61,316 nt of DNA. It comes from Streptosporangiales bacterium (GTDB lineage: Bacteria; Actinomycetota; Actinomycetes; Streptosporangiales; WHST01). Shown in pieces: positions 10,482 through 18,650 of the stretch; within the stretch, counting starts at the first letter, position 1; each line of letters starts with the position of its first letter. The DNA lies in the NCBI GenBank assembly GCA_009379955.1, contig WHST01000025.1, positions 1-61,316 of the forward strand, read 5' to 3'. Both the position numbers and the translations under genes were made by a program. The notes under the pieces are model-generated. The model saw nothing but the letters and a program-made list of their open reading frames with translations. It was not told the DNA's origin and made no database searches.

Positions 10482-10590
10482 CGCGCCCGCTTCGTCGCTC
10501 GCCTCCGGCAGGTGCCGCGGGGACCGGCGCCGTGCTGCTCTCGGCGTCGCGGCCCCTACCTGCGGCTCGTTCCTCAGCTCCTGCGCTCAC
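10482..10590 (-). repeat. 109-bp intergenic repeat element, copy 1
   Basis: The 109 bases at 10482-10590 match 18419-18527 at 106 positions, in the same orientation. The element overlaps the last 17 bases of the acyl-CoA synthetase gene, including its stop codon, and ends 47 bases before the next minus-strand start. A large imperfect stem-loop spans 10508-10563, with GCAGGT/ACCTGC at its base and GGGG/CCCC above. A minus-strand frame is open through both copies, but all three base differences change the amino acid, so a nucleic-acid function or a mobile-repeat origin is more likely than a peptide. Confidence 0.85.
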
Positions 10591-12103
10591 GTGTCCGCAG
10601 CTCCCGCTTGAGCACCTTGCCGGTCGGCGTGCGCGGAAGCTTCTCCACGAACGTGAACGCGGCCGGCGCCTTGAACCTCGCCAGCCGCGCCGTGCAGAAC
10701 TCGCGGAGCACGGCGGCGTCGGCGAGCGCTCCGTCGCGCAGTACCACGAACGCCTGCGGCACCTCGCCCCACCGCGCGTGCGGCATGCCGACGACGGCGG
10801 CCTCGACGACGTCGTCGTGCTCGTAAAGCACGCGCTCGACCTCGGGGGTGGCGATGTTCTCGCCGCCGGAGACGATCATGTCCTTCTTGCGGTCCTCGAC
10901 GTAGAGGTAGCCGTCGTCGTCAAGCCGACCGACGTCGCCGGTGTGGAACCAGCCGCCGCGCAACGCCGCGGCCGTGGCGGCCTCGTCGCGCCAGTAGCCG
11001 GAGAACACCTTCGGCCCGCGCAGCGTGATCTCGCCGAGCTGTCCCGGCGGCAGCTCGTGGCCGTCGTCGTCGACCACGCGCACCTCCAGGTGGATGACGG
11101 GACGGCCCACCGATCCCACCTTCGAGAGCACGTGCTCCGGATCGTTGAACGTGTCACCGGAGACGGTCTCGGTGAGGCCGTACGCGTCGGAGAACCAGGC
11201 GTTCGGGAAGGCGCGGATGATCCGTTCGACGAGGGGCTCAGGCATCTTCTCGCCGCCGCCGATGACGAACCTGATCGACGAGGTGTCGAAGTCCGCGAGG
11301 TCGGGCACGTGCAGGATCGCGTTCATCATCGCCGGCGCCAGCCAGACGTTCGTGGGACGTTCCGCCGTGATCAGCTCCAGCGCACCGCGCGCCTCGAACT
11401 TGCGCTGGATCACGAGCGTGCCGCCGGCCTGCAGGGTGGCGATGCCCGGCAGGTCGAGCCCGCCGACGTGGTACAGCGGGCCGCAGACGAGGGTGACGTC
11501 GGTGGAGGTGATGCCGAACTCCACGAGGTGGCCGAAGTTCTTCCACAGCACGTTGCCGTGGCTGACGCAGACACCCTTGGGACGCGATGTCGTGCCCGAG
11601 GTGTACATCAGCCGCTGCAGGTCGTGCTCGCCGACCGGCTCGGCGGGGACGAACGCGTCGGGGTGCGCGGCGACGACGCCCTCGTACGCCGTCCAGCCGG
11701 ACGGCGCGTCCTCGCCCAGCAGGATCCTGTGCCGCAGCGCGGGAAGTGCGGGCGTGACGAGGTCGATGTCGGACCGGAATGCGTCCTCGGTGACGATCGC
11801 GACCGCCCGGCCGTGGTCGAGGATGTACTGCCACTCCGGCGGCGCGAGCCGGTAGTTGAGCGGGAGGAACGCGGCGCCGAGCCGGTTCACCGCGAACACC
11901 GTCTCGAGGAACTCGATGTGGTTGTACGCCAAGATCGCGACGACGTCCCCGCGTCCGACACCTCTCTCGCGCAGGGCTGCGGCGAGTGAGCAGACCCGCG
12001 CGTGCAGCTCGCGGTTGGTGACGAGCCGGCCGTCCTGGCGCAGCGCGATCGCGTCCGGGTAGCGGCCGAGGTTGTGGTCGAGCATCGTCGCGAGGTTGTA
12101 CAC
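10574..12103 (-). CDS. AMP-dependent acyl-CoA synthetase/ligase
   Basis: The 509-aa ANL-superfamily enzyme activates a carboxylic acid with ATP and joins it to CoA. Motifs are all present: the P-loop-like YTSGTTSRPKG, the A5 motif DAYGLTET, GWFHTGDVG and DRKKDMIVSGGENI, and the catalytic Lys in PRTPTGKVLKRELR. Length is typical of fatty or aromatic acid CoA ligases; substrate is not predictable. I chose GTG 12103, preceded by GGGGGA, 13 bases after the upstream stop; an ATG at 12145 would overlap the upstream gene by 29 bases. The final codons lie in the 109-bp repeat. It is part of the HyuAB-SDR operon. Confidence 0.85.
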   Translation of the reverse strand: MYNLATMLDHNLGRYPDAIALRQDGRLVTNRELHARVCSLAAALRERGVGRGDVVAILAYNHIEFLETVFAVNRLGAAFLPLNYRLAPPEWQYILDHGRAVAIVTEDAFRSDIDLVTPALPALRHRILLGEDAPSGWTAYEGVVAAHPDAFVPAEPVGEHDLQRLMYTSGTTSRPKGVCVSHGNVLWKNFGHLVEFGITSTDVTLVCGPLYHVGGLDLPGIATLQAGGTLVIQRKFEARGALELITAERPTNVWLAPAMMNAILHVPDLADFDTSSIRFVIGGGEKMPEPLVERIIRAFPNAWFSDAYGLTETVSGDTFNDPEHVLSKVGSVGRPVIHLEVRVVDDDGHELPPGQLGEITLRGPKVFSGYWRDEAATAAALRGGWFHTGDVGRLDDDGYLYVEDRKKDMIVSGGENIATPEVERVLYEHDDVVEAAVVGMPHARWGEVPQAFVVLRDGALADAAVLREFCTARLARFKAPAAFTFVEKLPRTPTGKVLKRELRTRERRS

Positions 12104-12116
12104 GGCGTCCCCCGGA

Positions 12117-12938
12117 TCAGTGCGTGCCGTCGGATGTCCTGGCATGGAAGCTGTGCAGCGCGTCCCCGCCGCGACCGAGGTGGATGGCGCTCGTCATGCC
12201 GCCGTCGACGACCAGGTCGGTGCCCGTCACGTAGTCGGCCGCCGGACTCGCGAGGTAGGCGACGGCGGCGGCGATGTCGTCGGGCTCGCCGATCCGGCCC
12301 CACGGGGTCGCGGCGACGGTGGCCGACCTGATCTCCTCGGTGGCAAGGGTGTCGCGGTTGAGTCCGGTGTGGACGACGCCCGGGCTGACCGAGTTGATCC
12401 TGATGCGCTGCGGCGCGAGTTCGGCGGCGAGCTGCCTGGTGATCGCCAGGACACCGCCCTTGGCCGCGGTGTACGAGGGGAAGCCGTACCCGACGTGACC
12501 GGCGATCGACGCCACCTGCACGATCGCGCCGCCGCCGGCAGCCGCCATGGCGGGGACGACCCGCTTCAGCAGGACGAAGTAGCCGGTGAGGTTGACGTCG
12601 ACGACCCGGCGCCACTCGTCGAGTGTCGTCTCGAGCAACGCCTTGCGGACGACGATGCCCGCGGCGTTGACCAGCACCCGGGGCGGTCCGATCCGGTCGG
12701 TCGCCTCGGCCACCGCCCGTGTCACCTGGGCCTCGTCGGTGACGTCGGCGGTCAGATCGAGGGCCGTGCCGCCGGCCTCCTCGATCGCGCCGCGGGTCTT
12801 CGCCGCGGACGCGCCGTCAGCGTCGAGCAGCGTCACCGCCGCTCCGGCGCCGGCCAGACGCAGCGCGCACGCGCGCCCGATGCCGGAACCTGCTCCCGTC
12901 ACCACCGCACAGCGTCCGGTGAACTCGTTCGAAGGCAT
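12117..12938 (-). CDS. SDR-family oxidoreductase (b)
   Basis: The 273-aa short-chain dehydrogenase has TGAGSGIG, NAAG, catalytic Ser in QVASIAG, YTAAK (Tyr and Lys of the active site) and VTGTDLVVDGG. A C-terminal tail rich in His/Gly/Arg extends beyond the usual end by roughly 20 residues. The ATG at 12938 follows a GGGGTG-type site; a GTG at 12947 overlapping the previous stop as GTGA is an alternative. It lies five bases after the preceding SDR gene. Having three different SDRs in one operon suggests successive oxidations of hydroxyl groups on one substrate or its stereoisomers. Confidence 0.84.
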   Translation of the reverse strand: MPSNEFTGRCAVVTGAGSGIGRACALRLAGAGAAVTLLDADGASAAKTRGAIEEAGGTALDLTADVTDEAQVTRAVAEATDRIGPPRVLVNAAGIVVRKALLETTLDEWRRVVDVNLTGYFVLLKRVVPAMAAAGGGAIVQVASIAGHVGYGFPSYTAAKGGVLAITRQLAAELAPQRIRINSVSPGVVHTGLNRDTLATEEIRSATVAATPWGRIGEPDDIAAAVAYLASPAADYVTGTDLVVDGGMTSAIHLGRGGDALHSFHARTSDGTH

Positions 12939-12943
12939 CGTTG

Positions 12944-13705
12944 TCACCCCATGAAGTAGCCGCCGTTGACGTCGATCACTGTTCCTGTCATGTAGCTCGC
13001 CGCGGGCGAGGCGAGGAACGCCGCCACCCCGGCGATCTCCTGCGGCGTGGCCAGCCGGCCGAGCGGGCAGTAGTCGGGCTCGTAGCCGCGGCCGGTGATC
13101 ATGTCGGTGTCGACGGCGCCAGGCGCGATCCCGTTGGCGGTGACGCCGGCCGCGGCCTGCGTCCTGGCCAGCCACCTGACGACGGCGTGGACACCGCCCT
13201 TGCTCGCCGCGTAGTGCGGGCCGGCCAGCACGCCGCCGATCTTGCCGGCGACCGAGCCGATGCACACCACCCGGCCGCCGTCGCCGGCGCGCAGCAGCGG
13301 CAGCGCCGCCTGCACGCACCACAGCGTGCCGGCGAGGTTGACCGAGAGCACCGTGTCCAGCTCTGCCTCGGTGAGCTCGTCGAGCGTCGGCGAGTCGCCG
13401 TAGACGCCGGCGGCCGTGACGAGGATGTCGAGGTCCGCGTCGTCTCCGCCCGCTCCGGCGACGGCTGCCGTGACGGCGGCGCGGTCGGTGACGTCGACCC
13501 GCCCGCCGGTCGCCGACCCGCCCTCGGCCGTGACCAGCTCGACCGTGTCCGTGGTGTCGAGCACGTCGAGGACCGTCACGGTCGCACCGGCGCGCGCGAG
13601 CTCGACCGCGACGTGGCGGCCGATGCCACGTGCGCTGCCGGTGACGACCGCGCGGTCGCCGCGCAGCGAGCCGGGTCCCTCGGGGTGCAGGACTCCAGGC
13701 GTCAC
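12944..13705 (-). CDS. SDR-family oxidoreductase (c)
   Basis: The 253-aa short-chain dehydrogenase has TGSARGIG, the catalytic Ser in CIGSVAG, YAASK with Tyr and Lys, and MTGTVIDVNGG. The GTG start at 13705 overlaps the stop of the carboxymuconolactone decarboxylase-like gene as GTGA, a sign of translational coupling. The cofactor-binding segment is less conserved after TGSARGIG (TVLDVLDTTDTV), suggesting NAD rather than NADP preference by the acidic residue after the second strand. The substrate is unknown. Confidence 0.84.
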   Translation of the reverse strand: MTPGVLHPEGPGSLRGDRAVVTGSARGIGRHVAVELARAGATVTVLDVLDTTDTVELVTAEGGSATGGRVDVTDRAAVTAAVAGAGGDDADLDILVTAAGVYGDSPTLDELTEAELDTVLSVNLAGTLWCVQAALPLLRAGDGGRVVCIGSVAGKIGGVLAGPHYAASKGGVHAVVRWLARTQAAAGVTANGIAPGAVDTDMITGRGYEPDYCPLGRLATPQEIAGVAAFLASPAASYMTGTVIDVNGGYFMG

Positions 13706-14100
13706 GACGTCTCGTCCGCCTTCTCGCGGGCGGCGAGCTCCTCCATGAGGACAGGGACGCCGAGGGTGCAGCTGTGGATGCCGAGCACGCTGGTCAGCTC
13801 GAGCACCTCCATGACCTCCTCCTTCGTCGCCCCGTACTTCAGCGCGTTGCGGATGTGCACCCGCAACCCCGGCTCGTACAGATGCGTCGTGGAAGCGTCG
13901 ATGGCGGTGTAGATCAGTTCCTTGACCTTCGGCTCGAGCACGCCCGTGCGCCACGGCACCGCCGAGAAGTTCAGGTACGACTCGAAGAAGTCGGGGTCGA
14001 GCTGCAGCAGGCCGTCCCAGATGTGGCTCCAGTAACCACGTTCCTCGATGAACTTCTCTCTCAGCTCGCGCTGCCTGTCGGTGAGCTGCGCTTCGGCCAT
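13702..14100 (-). CDS. carboxymuconolactone decarboxylase family protein
   Basis: The 132-aa all-helical protein resembles the CMD/AhpD family. The typical segment is present (ALKYGATKEEVMEVLELTSVLG), followed by HSCTLG with a single Cys. AhpD-type proteins need a CxxC pair, which is absent, so a peroxidase role is unlikely. True 4-carboxymuconolactone decarboxylases act in the beta-ketoadipate pathway, but no other pathway enzyme is nearby. It sits between the HyuB-like gene and the SDRs, so it may act on a lactone or keto intermediate of the same route. The ATG at 14100 follows GGAGG. Confidence 0.75.
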   Translation of the reverse strand: MAEAQLTDRQRELREKFIEERGYWSHIWDGLLQLDPDFFESYLNFSAVPWRTGVLEPKVKELIYTAIDASTTHLYEPGLRVHIRNALKYGATKEEVMEVLELTSVLGIHSCTLGVPVLMEELAAREKADETS

Positions 14101-14117
14101 GACGGTCCTCCGTTCGC

Positions 14118-16070
14118 TCAGGCGCCCGTACGGTCGGCTCGGCGGGCGGCAGTCGCCTCATGGTCGACGACGAGGCCCTCGGGGTCCGTCGCCGGATCGC
14201 CCTGGATCACCACGCCGTACTGACGGTACGCGCCCTCGATGCTGACGTACTCGTCCCTGACGTCGTCGCGTACGCGCTCCGGGTCGCGGGTGAACGGGTC
14301 GCCCCAGCCGCCGCCACCGTTGGTGACGTAGCGGAACACCGCGCCCGGCCTGGTCTGCCAGACCGACGTGGAGGCGAAGTAGAAGTACTCGCCGTTCTCC
14401 GGGTCGACCGCGTTGGTCTGCGGGTCGAGGACGCCGGCGATGGGGACGGCCGATCGGTAGACATCGCGGTCGAGTCCGATCAGGTCCCGCCGCTCGGTGA
14501 CGTCGAACGCGTCCTTCTCGAAGAACCACACCGCGCCGTTCGCGCCGTCCCCGCCGCCGTACACGCCGACCCCGCTGCTGCGCTTGGTGTGCAGGGGGCT
14601 CGACCAGTGCTCGGCGTCGCGCAGGTACATGGTGTCCTTCAGGACGGCGGCCCCGCCGCGGTTGGCGCCCGCACCGGCGGTGTCGATGGCGTACTCCTTC
14701 CGCAGCACCACGCCGGGCACGTCGGACTCGACCGCCTCCGTCGCGGGGTCGAGGTTGTTCGCCAGCGAGATCGCCGTGTAGCTGTCGCCGTCCGCGAGAC
14801 GTGTCGCGCCCCACGGCCCGTGCTCGCCGCCGCACTGCGCCGTGGTCACCCACGGTGTGCCGTCCTCCATGACGCCGTGGGCGTTGTGGATGCTGAGCGA
14901 GCCGTAGTCGCCGCCGATCGCGTTCGCGCCCAGCGCCTTCTCCAGCGCGCGGAAGATCGCGAGCAGGACGGGCATCGAGCTCTCCCAGTACAGGAAGACC
15001 GCGCCGTCGGGTGGTGTCGCGCTGATGAACGTGCCCGGCGGGATGACGACGTCGATCGGCCGGTACGAGCCCGACGTGAACCGCGTCTTCGGATCGATGA
15101 GGAACTTCAGCGCGACGCCGACGGCGGTCTTGGTGTCGAGGATCCCGCAGTTGATGCTCGTCCGCGCCTGCGGCGAGGTGCCGCTGAAGTCGACCTCGAT
15201 GTTGCCGCCGGCCTTGCGCAGCGACAGTTTCAACCGGTACTCGACGCTGTCGTCGATGCCGTCACAGTCGATGCCCTCCTCGGCCTCGTAGACGCCGTCG
15301 GGGAGCTGCTCGATGGCGTCCTGCATCGACTCGGCCGAGACGTCGCAGCTGTACCTGATCGCGCCGAGGAACGCGTCGATGCCGTACCTCTCGATGCTCT
15401 CCTTGATCAGCCGCTCACCGAGCAGGAGGTTCTGGTAGATCGTCTTGATGTCGGGCAGCAGCAGCGCCGCCATCCGCGCGTTGTCGAAGATGAGGTTGAA
15501 CGACGACTGGATGGGCTTGTCGTCGCGGTAGAGCAGCATCGGCGCGATGACGAGACCGTTCTCGTACACGTTGCGCTTGGTGGCACTGAAGCCCGCGGGC
15601 ACGATGCCGCCCATGTCGAGCTGGTGCGCGCGCAGCGTCACGTAGGTCACCGGGCGGCCCTCGTGGAAGACCGGGCGGATGAAGCAGATGTCGTTGACGT
15701 GGTTGCCGGTGCGATACGGGTCGTTGGCGATGATCACGTCGCCCTCGCGTACCTCGTCGGGCCCGTACTCCTCGACGGTGTTGCGCACGGCTTCGGCCAT
15801 CGTGCCGAGGAACAGCACGAGGCTGTTGCTGACCGCGCCCATCGGGTAGTTGTGCTCCCGCGGTCCCGTGATCGTGGCGGCGAAGTCGTACCAGTCGCGC
15901 AGGATCATGGAGAACGCGTTGTTGAGCAGGTCGGTGCACATGTGCTGGACGATGTAGCGCATCCGGCTCGACAGCACCGAGGCGGTGAAGCGGTCGGCGC
16001 CGTACGCGTCGGTGAACTGGTCGTCGGTCATCTCCTTGAGCTGGAGGCGCCCGTCGTCGGTGTTAGTCAT
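14118..16070 (-). CDS. hydantoinase B/acetone carboxylase alpha-like subunit
   Basis: This 650-aa HyuB-family protein pairs with HyuA proteins in 5-oxoprolinase, N-methylhydantoinase, acetone carboxylase and acetophenone carboxylase. Characteristic segments are AFSMILRDWYDF, NDPYRTGNHVNDI (family signature), GGIVPAGFSAT, the glycine-rich GGEHGPWG and a late GGGGWGDP. Its length is nearer HyuB and acetophenone carboxylase than the 770-aa acetone carboxylase alpha subunit. The ATG at 16070 is the first plausible start; longer frames are antisense. It lies 29 bases after the HyuA-like stop. Which reaction is catalysed (C-N bond hydrolysis or ketone carboxylation) cannot be settled from sequence. 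Confidence 0.8.
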   Translation of the reverse strand: MTNTDDGRLQLKEMTDDQFTDAYGADRFTASVLSSRMRYIVQHMCTDLLNNAFSMILRDWYDFAATITGPREHNYPMGAVSNSLVLFLGTMAEAVRNTVEEYGPDEVREGDVIIANDPYRTGNHVNDICFIRPVFHEGRPVTYVTLRAHQLDMGGIVPAGFSATKRNVYENGLVIAPMLLYRDDKPIQSSFNLIFDNARMAALLLPDIKTIYQNLLLGERLIKESIERYGIDAFLGAIRYSCDVSAESMQDAIEQLPDGVYEAEEGIDCDGIDDSVEYRLKLSLRKAGGNIEVDFSGTSPQARTSINCGILDTKTAVGVALKFLIDPKTRFTSGSYRPIDVVIPPGTFISATPPDGAVFLYWESSMPVLLAIFRALEKALGANAIGGDYGSLSIHNAHGVMEDGTPWVTTAQCGGEHGPWGATRLADGDSYTAISLANNLDPATEAVESDVPGVVLRKEYAIDTAGAGANRGGAAVLKDTMYLRDAEHWSSPLHTKRSSGVGVYGGGDGANGAVWFFEKDAFDVTERRDLIGLDRDVYRSAVPIAGVLDPQTNAVDPENGEYFYFASTSVWQTRPGAVFRYVTNGGGGWGDPFTRDPERVRDDVRDEYVSIEGAYRQYGVVIQGDPATDPEGLVVDHEATAARRADRTGA

Positions 16071-16099
16071 CGTCGTCGATGCCCTTCGTCCTCGGGTCG

Positions 16100-18124
16100 T
16101 CAGATCCTGGTGATGCGCAGCTCGCCGTACGTGCCCACGCGTGCGCGCTGACCCGCCAGCAGGAAGGTGGTCGACAGGGGTTCCCTGATGATCGCGGGCC
16201 CCTCGATCTCGTCGCCACGGCGAAGGTCGTCGCGCTGGTACTCCCGGGCCTCGATCGTTCCGTCGCCGAGGTGGCGGAGCTGGAGGGTGCGGGTAGGCGT
16301 CGGCGCACCGCCGTCGCGCTCGGGCACCGTCGGGTACTCGACCTTGTCGGCCGTCACGACCGCGTCGACCCGGTAGGTGACGCCCTGGACCGGCAGCATC
16401 TCGAACCTGTTGCCCGAGCGCTTCTCGTACGCGTCGTGGAAGTTGGCGGTCATCGTGCTCACCGCGTCGGCGTCGATCTCGCCGTCGGGCACGCCGATGA
16501 ACGGCGTCTCCCAGGTCTGGCCGGCGAGGCGTCCATCGAAGCTGCGGACGAAGGTGACCTCCTCGTCGCCGCCGGCGAGGCGCTGGCGCAACTGCTCCTC
16601 CATCTGCCGGTAGACCTTGTCGATCGACGTCGCCGCCTCGGGCGTGAGCATCGTGTACGCGCTCCTGCTGTCGGCGTACACGAGGTCGGAGCTGACCAGG
16701 CCGAGCGCGGAGAACAGGCCGGGGTGCGGCGGGACGATGACCTCCTTGGCATGCACGAGGTCGAGCGCCGCGGGCAGCAGCATCGGCCCGGCGGCGCCGT
16801 AGGCGACGAGGCTGTAGTCGCGGGGGTCGATGCCGTGCATGATCGCGATGTTGACGACGCCCTCGGCGATGTTGTTCAGGCCGATCCTGAAGGCGTAGCT
16901 CACCCGTTCCTCGTACGTGAGCGGGCTGTCGAGGCCCTCGAACGCGGTGCGGGAGAGCTCGGCGTCGAGCTTCATCCGGCCGCCCGCGAACCCGTCCGCG
17001 TCGATGACGCCCATCAGCAGGCAGGCGTCGGTGAGCGTCGGCTCGGTGCCGCCGAGCCCGTAGCACGCGGGTCCCGGGTCGGCGCCCGCGCTGCCGGGAC
17101 CGACCTGGAGCTCGCCGGTCGGGGTGATCGTCACGAGACTGCCGCCGCCGGCGCCGATGCTGTCGACCTCGTTGGACAGCGCGTTGACGACGAGGTCGTG
17201 CTCGAGCTCGAACGTCGTGTTCACGAACGGCTCACCACCGGTCACCAGGCTCATGTCGCACGACGTGCCGCCGACGTCGGCGCACAGCAGGTTGCCGACG
17301 CCGAGCAGGCTGCCGAAGTGCGCGCTCGCCACCGTGCCCGCCGCGGGACCGGCGAACACGACCTTGAACGGGTACTGCATCGCGACGTCGGCCCGCACCA
17401 GATGGGCCGCGCAGTCGGCGAAGTTGAGGTCGCCGTCGAAGCCGAGCCCACGCAGCCCCTCGTCGAGCCGCGTGGTGTAGTCGTCGTAGATCAGCTTCAT
17501 GAACACGTCGACCACGGTCGTCGACGCGCGGGCGTACTCCTTGGCGAGCGGGGAGACCTCGCTGGAGATGGAGACCGGGACGTCGCCGAGCTCCTCGCGG
17601 ACGAGCTGGCGCAGCCGCTCCTCGTGGTGCCGGTTGAGATACGCGTTGATCAGGCAGATCGCGACGCCCTCGACATCGCACCGGCGCAGCACCGCGAGCT
17701 GCTCGCGGGCCTGGTCCTCGTCCAGCGGGATCAGCACCCCGCCGTCGGCGGTGAGGCGCTCCCTGATGCCACGGCGCAGGTAGCGGCGGACGAGCGGCCG
17801 GGCAGCGTCGCCGAACGGGCGTCGCCAGTTCGGGTCGGTCAGTGCCTCGAGTGGGCGCCAGGTGCGCCCGATGTCGAGGATGTCGCGGTGGCCGAGCGTG
17901 GTGAGGAAGGCGACCTTCGGCAGTCGCCTGGTGATGATCGCGTTGAGGCCGTGGGTGCTCGCGTGGTTGAAGACCGCGGAGTCGGCGACGCCGATCTCCT
18001 CGGCCCCGCGCAGCACGCCGCGCTCGGTCTCGCGGACGTCCGTGGCGACCTTCACCGTCGTGATCTTCCCGCCGGAGACCGAGACCACGTCAGTGAACGT
18101 CCCGCCTACGTCTACTCCGATCAT
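16100..18124 (-). CDS. hydantoinase A/acetone carboxylase beta-like ATPase subunit
   Basis: This 674-aa HyuA-family protein is the ATP-using partner of the HyuB-like subunit. It begins with the actin-like nucleotide-binding signature MIGVDVGGTFTDVV, and a second phosphate-binding loop follows (CADVGGTSCDMSL) with GAGGGS further on. In relatives, ATP phosphorylates the carbonyl substrate or bicarbonate. The ATG at 18124 follows AAAGGAC; the open upstream extension lacks similarity. It lies 20 bases downstream of an 88-aa orphan gene placed where carboxylase complexes often encode a small subunit. The ketone-rich context (SDRs, acyl-CoA ligase) favours a ketone carboxylase, but this is inference. 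Confidence 0.82.
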   Translation of the reverse strand: MIGVDVGGTFTDVVSVSGGKITTVKVATDVRETERGVLRGAEEIGVADSAVFNHASTHGLNAIITRRLPKVAFLTTLGHRDILDIGRTWRPLEALTDPNWRRPFGDAARPLVRRYLRRGIRERLTADGGVLIPLDEDQAREQLAVLRRCDVEGVAICLINAYLNRHHEERLRQLVREELGDVPVSISSEVSPLAKEYARASTTVVDVFMKLIYDDYTTRLDEGLRGLGFDGDLNFADCAAHLVRADVAMQYPFKVVFAGPAAGTVASAHFGSLLGVGNLLCADVGGTSCDMSLVTGGEPFVNTTFELEHDLVVNALSNEVDSIGAGGGSLVTITPTGELQVGPGSAGADPGPACYGLGGTEPTLTDACLLMGVIDADGFAGGRMKLDAELSRTAFEGLDSPLTYEERVSYAFRIGLNNIAEGVVNIAIMHGIDPRDYSLVAYGAAGPMLLPAALDLVHAKEVIVPPHPGLFSALGLVSSDLVYADSRSAYTMLTPEAATSIDKVYRQMEEQLRQRLAGGDEEVTFVRSFDGRLAGQTWETPFIGVPDGEIDADAVSTMTANFHDAYEKRSGNRFEMLPVQGVTYRVDAVVTADKVEYPTVPERDGGAPTPTRTLQLRHLGDGTIEAREYQRDDLRRGDEIEGPAIIREPLSTTFLLAGQRARVGTYGELRITRI

Positions 18125-18144
18125 GGACCTGTCCTTTCTGGGAG

Positions 18145-18411
18145 TCAGTCGACGGAGAGTCCGTCGGAGAGGAGGGTGATGGGACCGAGGAGGTGCCATG
18201 GCTCGCGACTGACCGAGCGCAGCGTCTGCTGGTGCTTGACGACCATGAACCAGCCGCCCTCGGTCAGCACCGGGTAGCGACGGAAGTCCGCCGCCGTGGA
18301 TCCGGGAAAGTCGCGGCTCAGGTCGACGCCGAGCTCCCGCAACTCCGCTTCCGTCACTTCTTCGCGCTCGACCGAGGGGCCTCGCACCACGGTTCCCGTG
18401 TCGTCGCTCAT
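18145..18411 (-). CDS. 88-aa uncharacterised protein, first gene of the HyuAB operon
   Basis: I do not recognise this small acidic protein. It has no signal peptide or membrane helix. The N-terminal third is Glu/Asp-rich; the second half is more ordered (RRYPVLTEGGWFMVVKHQQT, then SVSREPWHLLG). It lacks the four Cys of the zinc-binding acetone carboxylase gamma subunit. Position directly ahead of hyuA suggests a small accessory subunit, as in acetophenone carboxylase. The second copy of the 109-bp repeat ends only 7 bases before the ATG, so this gene's leader has been remodelled and no strong ribosome site is visible. Confidence 0.65.
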   Translation of the reverse strand: MSDDTGTVVRGPSVEREEVTEAELRELGVDLSRDFPGSTAADFRRYPVLTEGGWFMVVKHQQTLRSVSREPWHLLGPITLLSDGLSVD

Positions 18412-18418
18412 CGGCCCA

Positions 18419-18527
18419 CGCGCCCGCTTCGTCGCTCGCCTCCGGCAGGTGCCGCGGGGACCGTCGCCGCGCTGCTCTCGGCGTCGCGGCCCCTACCTGC
18501 GGCTCGTTTCTCAGCTCCTGCGCTCAC
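18419..18527 (-). repeat. 109-bp intergenic repeat element, copy 2
   Basis: This is the second copy of the element at 10482-10590, with three substitutions in 109 bases. It lies immediately upstream of the 88-aa orphan gene in the same orientation as copy 1 relative to the downstream gene. The stem-loop spans 18445-18500. It separates the operon from the divergent promoter region that holds the TetR-type operator. Confidence 0.85.
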
Positions 18528-18560
18528 CAAGACCTCCCGACGTCGTTGTCTCGCGGAGAC

Positions 18561-18588
18561 GTTTCGTGTACCAATCGGTCTATGAAAC
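18561..18588. promoter_or_regulatory. 28-bp imperfect palindrome, likely TetR operator (site 1)
   Basis: The outer arms GTTTC/GAAAC and a core close to ACCRATCGGT form a palindrome with 10 of 14 base pairs matching. It is 22/28 identical to 22329-22356. It lies between the hyu operon and the enoyl-CoA hydratase-tetR pair, 62 bases before the hydratase start, so it could control both directions. The TetR protein at 19516-20178 is the natural candidate. Confidence 0.65.
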
Positions 18589-18650
18589 TCTGATGGCAGC
18601 ACTGTAGGACTCCGACAGCGGTGTGACAAGACCGTGAGGGAAGGTGCGAG

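Noticed and set aside
10482-10590. N-terminal extension of the SDR protein through the 109-bp repeat
   Set aside because: The repeat is shared with an unrelated locus, all differences are non-synonymous, and the internal GTG 10434 has a good ribosome site and aligns with family starts.
14118-18124. 5-oxoprolinase (OplAH) assignment
   Set aside because: Oxoprolinase subunits are of this family, but the operon has dehydrogenases and a CoA ligase rather than glutathione or amino acid genes.
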